The notes beneath the pieces were generated by a model that saw only the letters and a program-made list of their open reading frames with translations, was not told the DNA's origin and ran no database searches. This document shows positions 56,802 to 64,000 of a stretch of 64,000 nt of DNA, piece by piece. Positions within the stretch are counted from its first letter, which is position 1. Every line of letters starts with the position of its first letter. Origin of the DNA: Brumimicrobium aurantiacum (GTDB taxonomy: Bacteria > Bacteroidota > Bacteroidia > Flavobacteriales_D > Crocinitomicaceae); contig NZ_QURB01000001.1 in the NCBI RefSeq assembly GCF_003402975.1, positions 248,001 through 312,000 of the forward strand, given 5' to 3'. A program made the translations under genes and the position numbers.

Positions 56802-57414
56802 ATTTATTTTAATTATTAGTGTTATAGTGATAACGACTAATGCTATGGGCCAATGGGAGAACTTGGTTTCGAATTATAGTTTTGAAAAAGCGACTAATGA
56901 TTTTAATAGAAATGCAACCAAATTAAAAGATGATACCGTTCCTAAAATAAAATCCCATGGTATATATTTAGAGTTACTTGGCAGAAATGGAGCATACTCG
57001 TTGGGATACGAGACTGTAGGAAATTATGGTGTAGGATTAGGAATTGGAACTTCAGTAAACCAGCATTCAGTTCCTGAAGTTAAATTTTTAAACTACAGTT
57101 TTAATGTATCTCCATTTTACGAATTTGGAGAGAACATAGGAGTTAGAGTTGGTTTTAACACTACTTTTAGCATAAATCCAATTACATTTACAAGCAATCT
57201 AGATTTTTTACACCCAGCAGATAAACCTCCAATTTATAGAGTTGTTCCAGCTAATTCTTTAGGCGTTTATTATAAAACGAAAAATCAAAAATATCAGTTT
57301 TTAGTCAACTCTTATCTTTTATATCAAATCTCAATTTATGAGAATCGAAATAGTTCACAAATTTTGCCTTGGTTTGGGGTTCAATTTAAGTATAATATTA
57401 AAAACAATAATTAA
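56788..57414 (+). CDS. Probable outer-membrane beta-barrel protein
   Basis: The 208 residues begin with a signal peptide (MKKSKFILIISVIVITTNAMGQ). The mature protein is made of amphipathic strands ending in aromatic residues: SHGIYLELLGRNGAYSLGYE, NYGVGLGIGTSVNQ, FNVSPFYEFGENIGVRVGFN and a last strand LPWFGVQFKYNIK, the pattern of a small outer-membrane barrel. The gene overlaps the preceding small ORF by 14 bases. The substrate or role is unknown. Confidence 0.75.
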   Translation: MKKSKFILIISVIVITTNAMGQWENLVSNYSFEKATNDFNRNATKLKDDTVPKIKSHGIYLELLGRNGAYSLGYETVGNYGVGLGIGTSVNQHSVPEVKFLNYSFNVSPFYEFGENIGVRVGFNTTFSINPITFTSNLDFLHPADKPPIYRVVPANSLGVYYKTKNQKYQFLVNSYLLYQISIYENRNSSQILPWFGVQFKYNIKNNN

Positions 57415-57483
57415 TGAGAAAATTCATAATTTATTTATTATTTCTATTTCAAGTTTTATGTTAAATAGACTAAATCCAGCACC

Positions 57484-57803
57484 ATGAAAACAACAATCTT
57501 TACAACATTTATATTCCTCACAGGAATAACATTCGCTCAGAACGAGGTAGCCTACACCTACGATGATGCTGGCAACCGCATCAAAAGAGAAAGTACGGGC
57601 AGTAGTATTATCATTCAACCCAGCAACAATGAAACTACAGCATTGGAAAACTTATCTACAGCGGAATTGATTTACAAGCACAGCCCAATCCAGCATCCAA
57701 AGAAACTAAAGTTTCCGTGTTAATGGATCAAGAAACAGTTAATGAAGAACATAAAAATGCAATAGAATCAGGCATAATTATGCAATTGATTGTTGTACTC
57801 TAA
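57484..57803 (+). pseudogene. Frameshifted YD-repeat/T9SS small protein remnant
   Basis: Reading from the ATG at 57484, a signal peptide (MKTTIFTTFIFLTGITFAQ) is followed by EVAYTYDDAGNRIKRES, the core of a YD (RHS-type) repeat, then the frame runs out to a stop at 57723. In the next frame, from 57672, the reading continues as LQAQPNPASKETKVSV up to a stop at 57801-57803: the first residues of a T9SS type A sorting domain. Joining both gives the usual layout of the small secreted proteins that accompany RHS genes. One indel near 57665-57675, and an early stop, make it a broken gene. Confidence 0.65.
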
Positions 57804-57825
57804 ATATATATTTATTATCCATGAT

Positions 57826-57921
57826 TTATTTTTTTAATACTCCTGTTAATATTAATAATATTGCTGCTCCTCCTACAATTACATGCGCCCAGAATAAAAT
57901 GTACTGAATGAAACCTACCAT
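57826..57921 (-). CDS. Candidate 31-residue single-helix membrane peptide
   Basis: The minus-strand ORF ATG to TAA encodes 31 residues: MVGFIQYILFWAHVIVGGAA at the start, then a hydrophobic run ending TGVLKK. One transmembrane helix spans nearly the whole length with a basic C-terminal end, the shape of known small membrane peptides. It starts 14 bases after the stop of a 49-residue ORF on the same strand; the gap is A/G-rich and could serve as a ribosome-binding site. Without homologues this stays a candidate. Confidence 0.4.
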   Translation of the reverse strand: MVGFIQYILFWAHVIVGGAAILLILTGVLKK

Positions 57922-57935
57922 AATCTATTTCTCTT

Positions 57936-58085
57936 TTATTTCGTTACTAAACATCGACATGAGCTATCCCCTAAAATAAAAATCATATAACTTGAATATT
58001 CCCAATCTACCATCTTGATCACTGAAAGCCAATTTCGAAGGGCAGTTTTACTTTGTGTATTCTTCTTAATCAGATAAACACTCAT
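57936..58085 (-). CDS. Candidate 49-residue ORF upstream of the membrane peptide
   Basis: The minus-strand ORF reads MSVYLIKKNTQSKTALRNWL and continues to a segment WEYSSYMIFILGDSSCRC before the final LVTK. There is no stop in 49 codons; two Trp and paired Cys give it a protein-like composition. The box TACCTTTA lies just upstream, close to TAnnTTTG. Together with the 31-residue ORF it may form a tiny transcription unit in a 750-base gap that holds no other gene. The function is unknown and the call is tentative. Confidence 0.3.
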   Translation of the reverse strand: MSVYLIKKNTQSKTALRNWLSVIKMVDWEYSSYMIFILGDSSCRCLVTK

Positions 58086-58440
58086 TTATTTAGGTTAAAG
58101 GTATAACATTTGTTTCACGAAAGGAAACTTTTATAGGTAATCTTAAAAAAAACTTTATTTAAGTTAATAAAAAATGTAGAATTAAAAAACAACGTCCTCG
58201 ATGATTCTTACTCTACTTCTTTATTCTTCATACCAGTAGACAATCCCTAGTTCTTATGAAACCTCCCTCTTTTTTTCATCTTAACTGAAAACTCTACAAC
58301 TAATTGCACCGCTTACAACTCTTCTGGTTTTTTCGATGTATTCTTGTTACATCTTCTTAGAAAAATCAACAGCATAAACAGAAAACAATTTACATGTATC
58401 ATATTAACTTAAAAAATTCTATTCTCAATACTATATATCT

Positions 58441-58448
58441 TATATTTG
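58441..58448 (+). promoter_or_regulatory. Promoter -7 box of gcvP
   Basis: TATATTTG is a perfect TAnnTTTG match 23 bases before the gcvP ATG at 58472. The region 58086-58440 is AT-rich and shows no other feature. Confidence 0.55.
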
Positions 58449-58471
58449 CAGTCTCAAATAAACTGTAATAA

Positions 58472-61357
58472 ATGAGCGCATTTTCTAAACGACACATTGG
58501 TCCTTCACAGGATGAGAAATCGGCAATGTTAGCTGAGATCGGAGTAAATTCAATTGACGAATTAATGGAGCTAACGGTTCCTAAGGACATTCGATTGAAA
58601 GAAGAATTAAAAATCGATACTGCCTTAACAGAAAAGCAGTATTTAGATCACATTGGTGATTTGGCAGTAAAAAACAAAGTTTTCAAATCTTATATTGGAT
58701 TGGGATACAGTGAAACAAATGTACCGCCAGTTATCCAACGAAATATTTTAGAAAATCCAGGATGGTACACGGCTTACACGCCATACCAAGCTGAGATCGC
58801 GCAAGGTCGTTTGGAAGCATTATTGAATTTCCAAACCATGATTAGCGATTTAACTGGTTTAGAGATCGCAAATGCATCTTTACTCGATGAATCAACAGCT
58901 GCTGCAGAAGCAATGATTATGTTCTTTAATGCAAGAGCACGTGCGGACGTAAAAGCTGGAAAAAATAAGTTTTTCGTTTCAGAATATGCTTATCCACAAA
59001 CGATTGATGTAATCAAAGGAAGAGCCGTTCATTTAGGAATCGAATTGATTTTTGGAGACCCAACAAATTACGACTTAACAGATGACAAAATTTTTGGTGC
59101 TTTAGTTCAATATCCTGATGCTTATGGTCGTGTAAAAGACTTGAGAGGGTTTGTTGAAAAAGCAACCCAACAAGATATAAAAGTTGCTGTAGCAGCAGAT
59201 ATCATGTCATTGGTTTTATTAGAAGCTCCAGGAAAAATGGGGGTTGATGTGGTTTGTGGTTCTACACAAAGATTTGGTGTTCCAATGGGATACGGTGGAC
59301 CTCACGCAGCTTATTTTGCAACAAGAGAAGAATACAAAAGACACATACCAGGAAGAATCATTGGTGTATCAAAAGATGCAGATGGAAACATCGCTTATCG
59401 AATGGCACTTCAAACACGTGAGCAACATATTAAAAGAGCAAAAGCGACTTCAAACATTTGTACAGCACAAGCGTTATTGGCTGTAATGGCAGGAATGTAC
59501 GCTGTTTATCACGGTCCAGAAGGATTGAGATACATTGCTCAGAACATTCACAACCAAACGGCAACAATTCATCAATCGATTGAAAAAGCAGGGTACAACG
59601 TATTGCACAACGACTATTTCGATACTTTATGGGTTGAAACTCCAGCCGGATTATCTTGTGAACAATTAAAAGAGGTTGCGGAAGAACACCACATTAATCT
59701 ACGTTACATCAACGAAAATCAATTTTCTATTAGTGTTGGTGAAAGAACAAACGATGCAGAGGTTATAGGTTTAGTGGGCGTTTTAGAATTGGCTGCTAAA
59801 GCAAAAGGTATCGAGGTTGAATTTATTTCATCGGAAGTAAACCAAGAATTAGCGCGTAAGACTGAAATTTTAACACACGAAGTATTTAATACGTATCATT
59901 CTGAAACAAAAATGATGCGTTACATGAAGTGGTTGGAAAATAAAGACCTTTCATTGGTTCATTCCATGATTGCTTTAGGTTCTTGTACAATGAAATTGAA
60001 TGCCGCAGCGCAATTGATGCCAATTACATGGCCAGAATTTTCAAATTTACATCCATTTGCTCCAGTAAATCAAGCCACAGGTTATCATGAAATGATCAAA
60101 GGTCTCGAAAAAGATTTATGTGAAATCACTGGTTTCCATGCGATGTCTATGCAGCCTAACTCAGGTGCGCAAGGAGAATATGCTGGATTGATGGTGATCA
60201 AAGCATACCATGAAGCGAATGGAGATATGGATAGAAACATTTGTTTAATTCCTTCTTCTGCGCACGGAACAAACCCAGCTTCTGCGGTAATGGCAGGGTT
60301 TAAAGTGGTAGTGACGAAATGTGACGACGCCGGAAATATCGATATTGACGATTTAAGAAAGAATGCTGAAAAATACAGCGACAAACTTGGTGCAGTAATG
60401 GTAACTTACCCTTCTACACACGGAGTTTTTGAAGCTGGTATTAGAGAAATTACACAAATCATTCACGATCACGGTGGACAGGTTTATATGGATGGTGCAA
60501 ACATGAATGCCCAAGTAGGATTAACAAATCCTGGAAATATTGGAGCTGATGTTTGTCACTTGAACTTACACAAAACATTTGCAATTCCTCACGGAGGTGG
60601 TGGACCAGGAATGGGTCCAATTGGAGTTGCTAAACACTTGGCACCATTTATCCCAGGAAGTCCAATTATTGACGGAGTTGGTGGTGACAAAGCGATTCAT
60701 TCTGTATCTGCAGCGCCTTACGGAAGTGCTTTAATTTTATTGGTTTCTTACGCTTACATCAAGATGTTAGGAACAAAAGGATTGAAGCATTCAACAGAAA
60801 TGGCAATTGTAAATGCAAACTATATCAAAGCAAGATTGAGCAAACACTTCCCAATTTTATATTCTGGAGAAAACAATACCGTTGGTCACGAAATGATCTT
60901 AGATTGTCGTGAATTTAAACGTACAGCAGGTGTTGAAGTTGGAGATATTGCCAAACGATTAATCGATTACGGATTCCACTCTCCTACTGTATCTTTCCCT
61001 GTTGCTGGAACATTAATGATTGAGCCAACAGAGTCTGAAGACAAAGCAGAATTGGACCGTTTTTGTGATGCGATGATTAGTATCCGTAAGGAGATTCAAG
61101 ACATTGAAGATGGAAAAGCAGATCAAGTTTCAAATTTATTGAAAAATGCTCCGCACACCGCTGAGTGTATGATCAACCAGGATTGGAAATATGATTACAC
61201 GCCACAAGAGGCGGCTTATCCATTACCTTACCTTGTACGTAACAAGTTCTGGGTTCCAGTTCGTCGTATTGATGATGCTTTTGGAGACCGTAACTTAATG
61301 TGTTCTTGTCCTGCGGTTTCTTCTTATGATAGTGAGGAGGAAGAGGCATTTGCATAA
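58472..61357 (+). CDS. gcvP: Glycine dehydrogenase (decarboxylating), P protein
   Basis: This is the PLP enzyme of the glycine cleavage system, which decarboxylates glycine and passes the methylamine to the H protein. The 961 residues are the single-chain form (both halves fused). The PLP lysine is Lys701 in LNLHKTFAIPHGGGGPG. Other family segments are YTPYQAEIAQGRLEALLNFQ, STAAAEAM, MQPNSGAQGEYAGL, SSAHGTNPASA and the start AFSKRHIGPS. gcvT and gcvH are not in this window. A promoter box precedes it and a terminator follows after 150 bases. Confidence 0.97.
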   Translation: MSAFSKRHIGPSQDEKSAMLAEIGVNSIDELMELTVPKDIRLKEELKIDTALTEKQYLDHIGDLAVKNKVFKSYIGLGYSETNVPPVIQRNILENPGWYTAYTPYQAEIAQGRLEALLNFQTMISDLTGLEIANASLLDESTAAAEAMIMFFNARARADVKAGKNKFFVSEYAYPQTIDVIKGRAVHLGIELIFGDPTNYDLTDDKIFGALVQYPDAYGRVKDLRGFVEKATQQDIKVAVAADIMSLVLLEAPGKMGVDVVCGSTQRFGVPMGYGGPHAAYFATREEYKRHIPGRIIGVSKDADGNIAYRMALQTREQHIKRAKATSNICTAQALLAVMAGMYAVYHGPEGLRYIAQNIHNQTATIHQSIEKAGYNVLHNDYFDTLWVETPAGLSCEQLKEVAEEHHINLRYINENQFSISVGERTNDAEVIGLVGVLELAAKAKGIEVEFISSEVNQELARKTEILTHEVFNTYHSETKMMRYMKWLENKDLSLVHSMIALGSCTMKLNAAAQLMPITWPEFSNLHPFAPVNQATGYHEMIKGLEKDLCEITGFHAMSMQPNSGAQGEYAGLMVIKAYHEANGDMDRNICLIPSSAHGTNPASAVMAGFKVVVTKCDDAGNIDIDDLRKNAEKYSDKLGAVMVTYPSTHGVFEAGIREITQIIHDHGGQVYMDGANMNAQVGLTNPGNIGADVCHLNLHKTFAIPHGGGGPGMGPIGVAKHLAPFIPGSPIIDGVGGDKAIHSVSAAPYGSALILLVSYAYIKMLGTKGLKHSTEMAIVNANYIKARLSKHFPILYSGENNTVGHEMILDCREFKRTAGVEVGDIAKRLIDYGFHSPTVSFPVAGTLMIEPTESEDKAELDRFCDAMISIRKEIQDIEDGKADQVSNLLKNAPHTAECMINQDWKYDYTPQEAAYPLPYLVRNKFWVPVRRIDDAFGDRNLMCSCPAVSSYDSEEEEAFA

Positions 61358-61400
61358 TGTTTTTTTTGATTTTAAGGCTCTAAATCTTGCGTTATATTCA

Positions 61401-61451
61401 TATTAAATCTCGGTCATTTATTAATATAAACTCTCGAGAATTTAATATTAC
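61401..61451. repeat. Imperfect inverted repeat in the gcvP 3' region
   Basis: TATTAAATCTCG near 61401-61412 is nearly complementary to CGAGAATTTAATA near 61436-61449, about 23 bases apart, with one extra base. It could form a stem in the 3' untranslated region. There is no T run, so the later hairpin at 61509 is the likelier terminator. Confidence 0.4.
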
Positions 61452-61508
61452 ATATGCCTTATCTTTAAAGCTTAATAATCAAAAAACAGAACTAGAAATA
61501 ATTATACA

Positions 61509-61541
61509 GCGAGGAGGGAATTTTATCCCTCTTCGTTTTTT
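61509..61541 (+). terminator. Terminator after gcvP, directly before the next start codon
   Basis: GCGAGGAGGGA at 61509-61519 pairs with TCCCTCTTCGT at 61525-61535 (one wobble) across the loop ATTTTA region, with T residues to 61541. It ends 14 bases before the ATG at 61556, so the next gene needs a promoter overlapping it or depends on read-through. Confidence 0.75.
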
Positions 61542-61555
61542 AACATAAGATTGAA

Positions 61556-61951
61556 ATGGATTACGCGATAGAAATAAAATTTAAGGAACTACTTGCTGAA
61601 CTTAATGAAAGATTTGGTGGAGGTCTTGATGTGCAATCTATTCTATTTTTGATTGGTGTTCAAGAATTAGGGAAAGGACATCAAAAATTCAGTAAACGTC
61701 AAAAGACCGAATTGATGCACGTTGCTGTATGTACAGTTTTAGAGCCTTATGGTTTTTACAAAACTATAGGTAGAGACAAGGACAATTGGCCACATTTTGA
61801 GTTTTTAAAAGAACTTCCACCACTAGATGAACGTCAGCAACAACACTTGATGAAAGAGGCAATTTTGACCTATTTCCAGGCGGAAAACAACGAGAATATA
61901 GACAATATTGAAATACCTGAGGTTTTGAGGTATTTTGAAGAGGAAGAATAG
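61556..61951 (+). CDS. Conserved small protein of unknown function
   Basis: The 131 residues contain no signal peptide or transmembrane helix and are mainly helical: SILFLIGVQELGKGHQKFSK, RQKTELMHVAVCTVLEPYGF, then DNWPHFEFLKELPPL and a very acidic tail (EVLRYFEEEE). The composition and clean start suggest a real cytoplasmic protein of a Bacteroidota-restricted family, but I recognise no named domain. It follows gcvP; a terminator hairpin lies between them, 14 bases before its ATG. Confidence 0.75.
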   Translation: MDYAIEIKFKELLAELNERFGGGLDVQSILFLIGVQELGKGHQKFSKRQKTELMHVAVCTVLEPYGFYKTIGRDKDNWPHFEFLKELPPLDERQQQHLMKEAILTYFQAENNENIDNIEIPEVLRYFEEEE

Positions 61952-61996
61952 GGAGAGATTAATCCCAATATAAAACTTCAGTTCTCGATTCTTAAA

Positions 61997-62190
61997 GCCG
62001 TTGAAACGGCAAGCAAAATTAGATCTATTTACCTCTCTTTCATGCGGGATGAATCCCACATCGAAAGTAAATAGCACTAGAATTTAAACTTATATTTCTT
62101 TAAAATGAAACTATCTTTACATGCTATTGATGCGGGGTTTATCCCGCATACAATAGATTTCCGAGTTTCAGCCTAGTGGTTTCAACCACT
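61997..62190. repeat. Cluster of short palindromic repeats, two with a GTTGAAAC core
   Basis: Four hairpins lie in a 285-base gap: GCCGTTGAAACGGC (61997-62010), TGCGGGATGAATCCCACA (62043-62060), TGCGGGGTTTATCCCGCA (62131-62148) and AGTGGTTTCAACCACT (62175-62190). Two share the 8-base core GTTGAAAC (or its inverse), with different but matching flanks, so stems are kept while bases change. No ORF lies in 61952-62236. The set looks like a REP-type family. Confidence 0.65.
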
Positions 62191-62236
62191 TTAAAACATC
62201 TATAAAAAGCAATCTATTTCAGGATTTTTTGACTAA

Positions 62237-62938
62237 TTAACCTTGTTTCTTCACTTCTTTTCCCGCCTCCCAATTACTTGAAAAACTTAAGAATCCACTA
62301 ATTAAAGGATGTGGAATTTCGGAAGTACTACAAACTTGCGGCAGACTCATAGATGCCACACAAAACGGTCGGGTTTTTAAACTGATAATTTCAGGTTCAT
62401 TGAATTGATTGACGGCTTCGATATCTAAAACCTCTGCTTTTAAAACTTCATAAATATGAGGATAGATAGAGAATCGTGCATTGGTTAGTTCAGCACGACT
62501 TTGGTTTTGATATAGCCCCTTCAATGCTTCAGAGATCGGCGTTACCTCCACCTTTTCAAATGAATTTTGAACCACTAAATTTTCAGACAAAACTTTTTCT
62601 TGATCTGGGTTAAGGTGATACATTTTAATAATTAAATTAAGGAAGCTACGGAAAGATTCTCCTGTGACCAATAGTGCAATTTGGGAAGCCAATACTGATT
62701 TTAGAATTTCTTCGATAAAGAAAGCGTTATCGTAAGGACCTGGAGCGACAATTACGCCATCAAACTGTGTGAATTTGTTAGGTTTTAATTTACTGGCTTC
62801 ATGCGTTCTCATCCAGTAATAATTAACACTTAACCCCAATAATTCAGCTGAATGCTCTACAGCTAAATTAGTTGCATGATGTGCATTAAAAGTGAAGTTA
62901 AAATCACCTATTATTACAATTTTTATCGATTCAGTCAT
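62237..62938 (-). CDS. CTP-synthase-type glutamine amidotransferase relative, catalytic Cys missing
   Basis: The 233-residue protein resembles the C-terminal amidotransferase domain of CTP synthase and the family named CTP synthase C-terminal region-related (seleno)protein. Family-like blocks are IVIIGDFNFTFNAHHATNLA at 6-25, FDGVIVAPGPYDNA near 70, and PQVCSTSEIPHPLISGFLSF near 200. Where active members have a Cys or Sec in the nucleophile elbow (TCGGF type), this protein reads LLVTGESFRSF with Gly. The catalytic His-Glu pair is also unclear. It is probably not a glutaminase and may bind a ligand or partner instead. Confidence 0.75.
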   Translation of the reverse strand: MTESIKIVIIGDFNFTFNAHHATNLAVEHSAELLGLSVNYYWMRTHEASKLKPNKFTQFDGVIVAPGPYDNAFFIEEILKSVLASQIALLVTGESFRSFLNLIIKMYHLNPDQEKVLSENLVVQNSFEKVEVTPISEALKGLYQNQSRAELTNARFSIYPHIYEVLKAEVLDIEAVNQFNEPEIISLKTRPFCVASMSLPQVCSTSEIPHPLISGFLSFSSNWEAGKEVKKQG

Positions 62939-62969
62939 ACTCTAAAACACTGATAATAGGGAAATATAT

Positions 62970-63005
62970 AAAAAAAAGTGGTCATTCCGTTATGAAATGA
63001 CCACT
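62970..63005 (-). terminator. Terminator of the lipoprotein gene at 63027
   Basis: AGTGGTCATT at 62977-62986 pairs perfectly with AATGACCACT at 62996-63005. On the minus strand seven T residues follow (62976-62970). It lies 22 bases after the stop of the lipoprotein gene. Confidence 0.9.
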
Positions 63006-63026
63006 AAATATAATTTTTATGATTTT

Positions 63027-63668
63027 CTATCTTTCAAAATAACCTTGAAAGACAGCATCTTGAATTTCTAATGTATCAGATAAAGTAAGATCTGAAGGAT
63101 TGGTAAACACTGTTACGTTAAATCTTGCAACGAATGATAGGTAATCTCCTTGTTCATCTGTATCTTCCTCTAGATCTGTAAATTCAAAACTTTCAGGAAA
63201 TCCAGAATTTTCTTTACTTAACCAAGTTCTACCACTTCCGTCCACAAAATAAAATTCAACACCATCTTCGGCGTCATCTTTAAACTGAATCGGTTGAGTA
63301 ATTCCATTATAGAAAAAGTCATAAAAGTTCTCAACTGAAGGAGTTTCAGTATTGTTAGAACTAAATAAAAGTTTCCCCATTCTCAATTCCACAACATCTG
63401 TTTTTTGTGAACTACTAAAGGTAGAATTATATGTTATTGCAGAGGCTTGAGGAGAAGGATTAATTTCTTTAGACTGAGTAGCCTCATGAGAAAACCCTTT
63501 AATATCTTCAATGATTTCGTAGGATGCGCCATCCATTCTTGCTTGAAAAGAAACGGATAAGTCAGATTCATAAGTTGGTTTTGGAACCACCTCATGCTTT
63601 ACACAAGAACTGAGTAAAGCTACTCCTAAAAAAATTGATATCGTATTTATATATTTCATAACATTCAT
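63027..63668 (-). CDS. Putative lipoprotein of unknown function
   Basis: The protein has 213 residues; M4 is an alternative start. The signal MKYINTISIFLGVALLSSC gives a lipobox LSSC with Cys at 22. The mature part is mainly predicted beta strand with an acidic surface: SDLSVSFQARMDGASYEI, ELRMGKLLFSS, VEFYFVDGSGRTWLS, then FVARFNVTVFTN. The pattern suits a beta-sandwich protein on the outer or inner membrane. No named family was recognised. Its strong terminator separates it from the amidotransferase-like gene. Confidence 0.72.
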   Translation of the reverse strand: MNVMKYINTISIFLGVALLSSCVKHEVVPKPTYESDLSVSFQARMDGASYEIIEDIKGFSHEATQSKEINPSPQASAITYNSTFSSSQKTDVVELRMGKLLFSSNNTETPSVENFYDFFYNGITQPIQFKDDAEDGVEFYFVDGSGRTWLSKENSGFPESFEFTDLEEDTDEQGDYLSFVARFNVTVFTNPSDLTLSDTLEIQDAVFQGYFER

Positions 63669-63857
63669 GTTTCTTCGCTAAATATACGTAAACAACATAA
63701 AAAAGGTTGTCATTTATTGCATTTAATTCAACACTATTTGTGTTTACTTGTCAAATTTATAACTTTTAAATGAATCAAAAGAATTAGAAGGAAATAAAAT
63801 TAGAATGAGATGGATTTTGATAATTTAATAATTAGAAGCTTTCTTCTTTCTAATCTA

Positions 63858-63889
63858 CTATTAACACGGGTTGAAACCCGTGCCAATAG
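63858..63889. repeat. 32-bp palindrome with a GTTGAAAC core
   Basis: CACGGGTTGAAACCCGTG at 63865-63882 is a perfect 18-base palindrome-like hairpin with the same GTTGAAAC core as the cluster at 61997-62190. The outer arms CTATT and AATAG (63858-63862 and 63885-63889) extend the stem. The rest of 63669-63944 is AT-rich with no other feature. Confidence 0.7.
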
Positions 63890-63944
63890 TCTATCCTAAA
63901 ATAGTTGTGTTAGAAAAATGCATCAATACTAAGGTTTATATTCC

Positions 63945-64000
63945 TTACTCAATCACAAGTTTTTGGGTATATCGCTGTTCATGGTTATTGAATGTAACGG
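63945..64000 (-). CDS. 3' tip of a T9SS cargo gene, cut by the window edge
   Basis: On the minus strand the frame entering from the right edge reads VTFNNHEQRYTQKLVIE and stops at 63945-63947. The pattern (aromatic, basic, then KLVIE at the very end) is the usual last strand of a T9SS type A sorting domain. The rest of the gene is outside the window. Confidence 0.65.
   Translation of the reverse strand, partial: VTFNNHEQRYTQKLVIE

Noticed and set aside
57484-57803. Programmed frameshift joining the YD part and the sorting domain
   Set aside because: No slippery heptamer or downstream stem was seen at the junction, and the second frame also ends early, so decay is the simpler reading.
62237-62938. 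Selenoprotein version of the amidotransferase relative
   Set aside because: There is no in-frame TGA at the nucleophile position; the codon is for Gly, so Sec insertion is not indicated.

Overview
The window looks like a core chromosomal segment from a member of the Bacteroidota, most likely order Flavobacteriales. The DNA is AT-rich. Several secreted proteins end in type IX secretion (T9SS) type A sorting domains. Promoter-like boxes fit the Bacteroidota pattern TAnnTTTG, and Shine-Dalgarno sequences are weak. The families present (HU-CCDC81/SPOR protein, long PpiD-type foldase, FadN-type dehydrogenase, IF-2 with a long Lys/Glu-rich N-terminus) are typical of that phylum. The family-level placement is inference. 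No tRNA, rRNA, CRISPR array, prophage or transposase gene was recognised.

Layout. 1-5.0 kb: 3' part of infB, a terminator, then a lipoprotein plus TPR protein pair. 5.2-9.9 kb: a fatty acid beta-oxidation unit (MarR regulator, HAD/enoyl-CoA hydratase fusion, thiolase) interrupted by a small S23-type four-helix-bundle gene. That gene is flanked on the left by a 15-bp tandem array and on the right by a long palindrome built from the same GTTAGAC-type word. 10-16.2 kb: two paralogous T9SS cargo proteins around a DUF3050 protein and a small membrane protein. 16.3-19.7 kb: acs and tyrS, divergent. 20-23 kb: a TIP30-like SDR, two lipoprotein-type genes, and a LuxE-like protein preceded by a candidate small RNA or attenuator. 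23.4-27.4 kb: three uncharacterised envelope proteins. 27.4-31.7 kb: thioesterase, two tandem paralogous outer-membrane proteins, and an Asp-rich secreted protein.

31.8-34.8 kb: XRE regulator, then a hemJ-tatD-ansA operon. 34.9-39.8 kb on the minus strand: ppiD-like foldase, CorC/HlyC family protein, purD. 40-43.7 kb: M23 peptidase, FAD oxidoreductase, bacilliredoxin, family 2 glycosyltransferase. 43.7-47.2 kb on the minus strand: a large polytopic membrane protein and dprA. 47.4-54.2 kb: kdsB, HU-CCDC81/SPOR protein, C1 peptidase, secreted endonuclease/phosphatase-like protein, alpha/beta hydrolase fused to an ankyrin-like region, and AlkB. 54.4-58.1 kb: UbiA-like protein, then a region of small lipoproteins, an OMP, a frameshifted YD/T9SS remnant and two minus-strand micro-ORFs. 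58.4-64 kb: gcvP, a small conserved protein, a CTP-synthase-type amidotransferase relative lacking its catalytic Cys, a lipoprotein, and the 3' tip of another T9SS cargo gene at the right edge.

The most unusual structure is at 8076-8700. A small S23-type ORF sits between two cistrons of a metabolic operon and is bracketed by arrays of one short word in opposite orientations. This resembles the architecture of 23S rRNA intervening sequences, but in a protein-coding operon. Other items for a second look are the candidate sRNA at 22987-23058, the micro-ORF pair at 57826-58085, a family of GTTGAAAC-centred palindromes, and three terminator hairpins placed directly before start codons.
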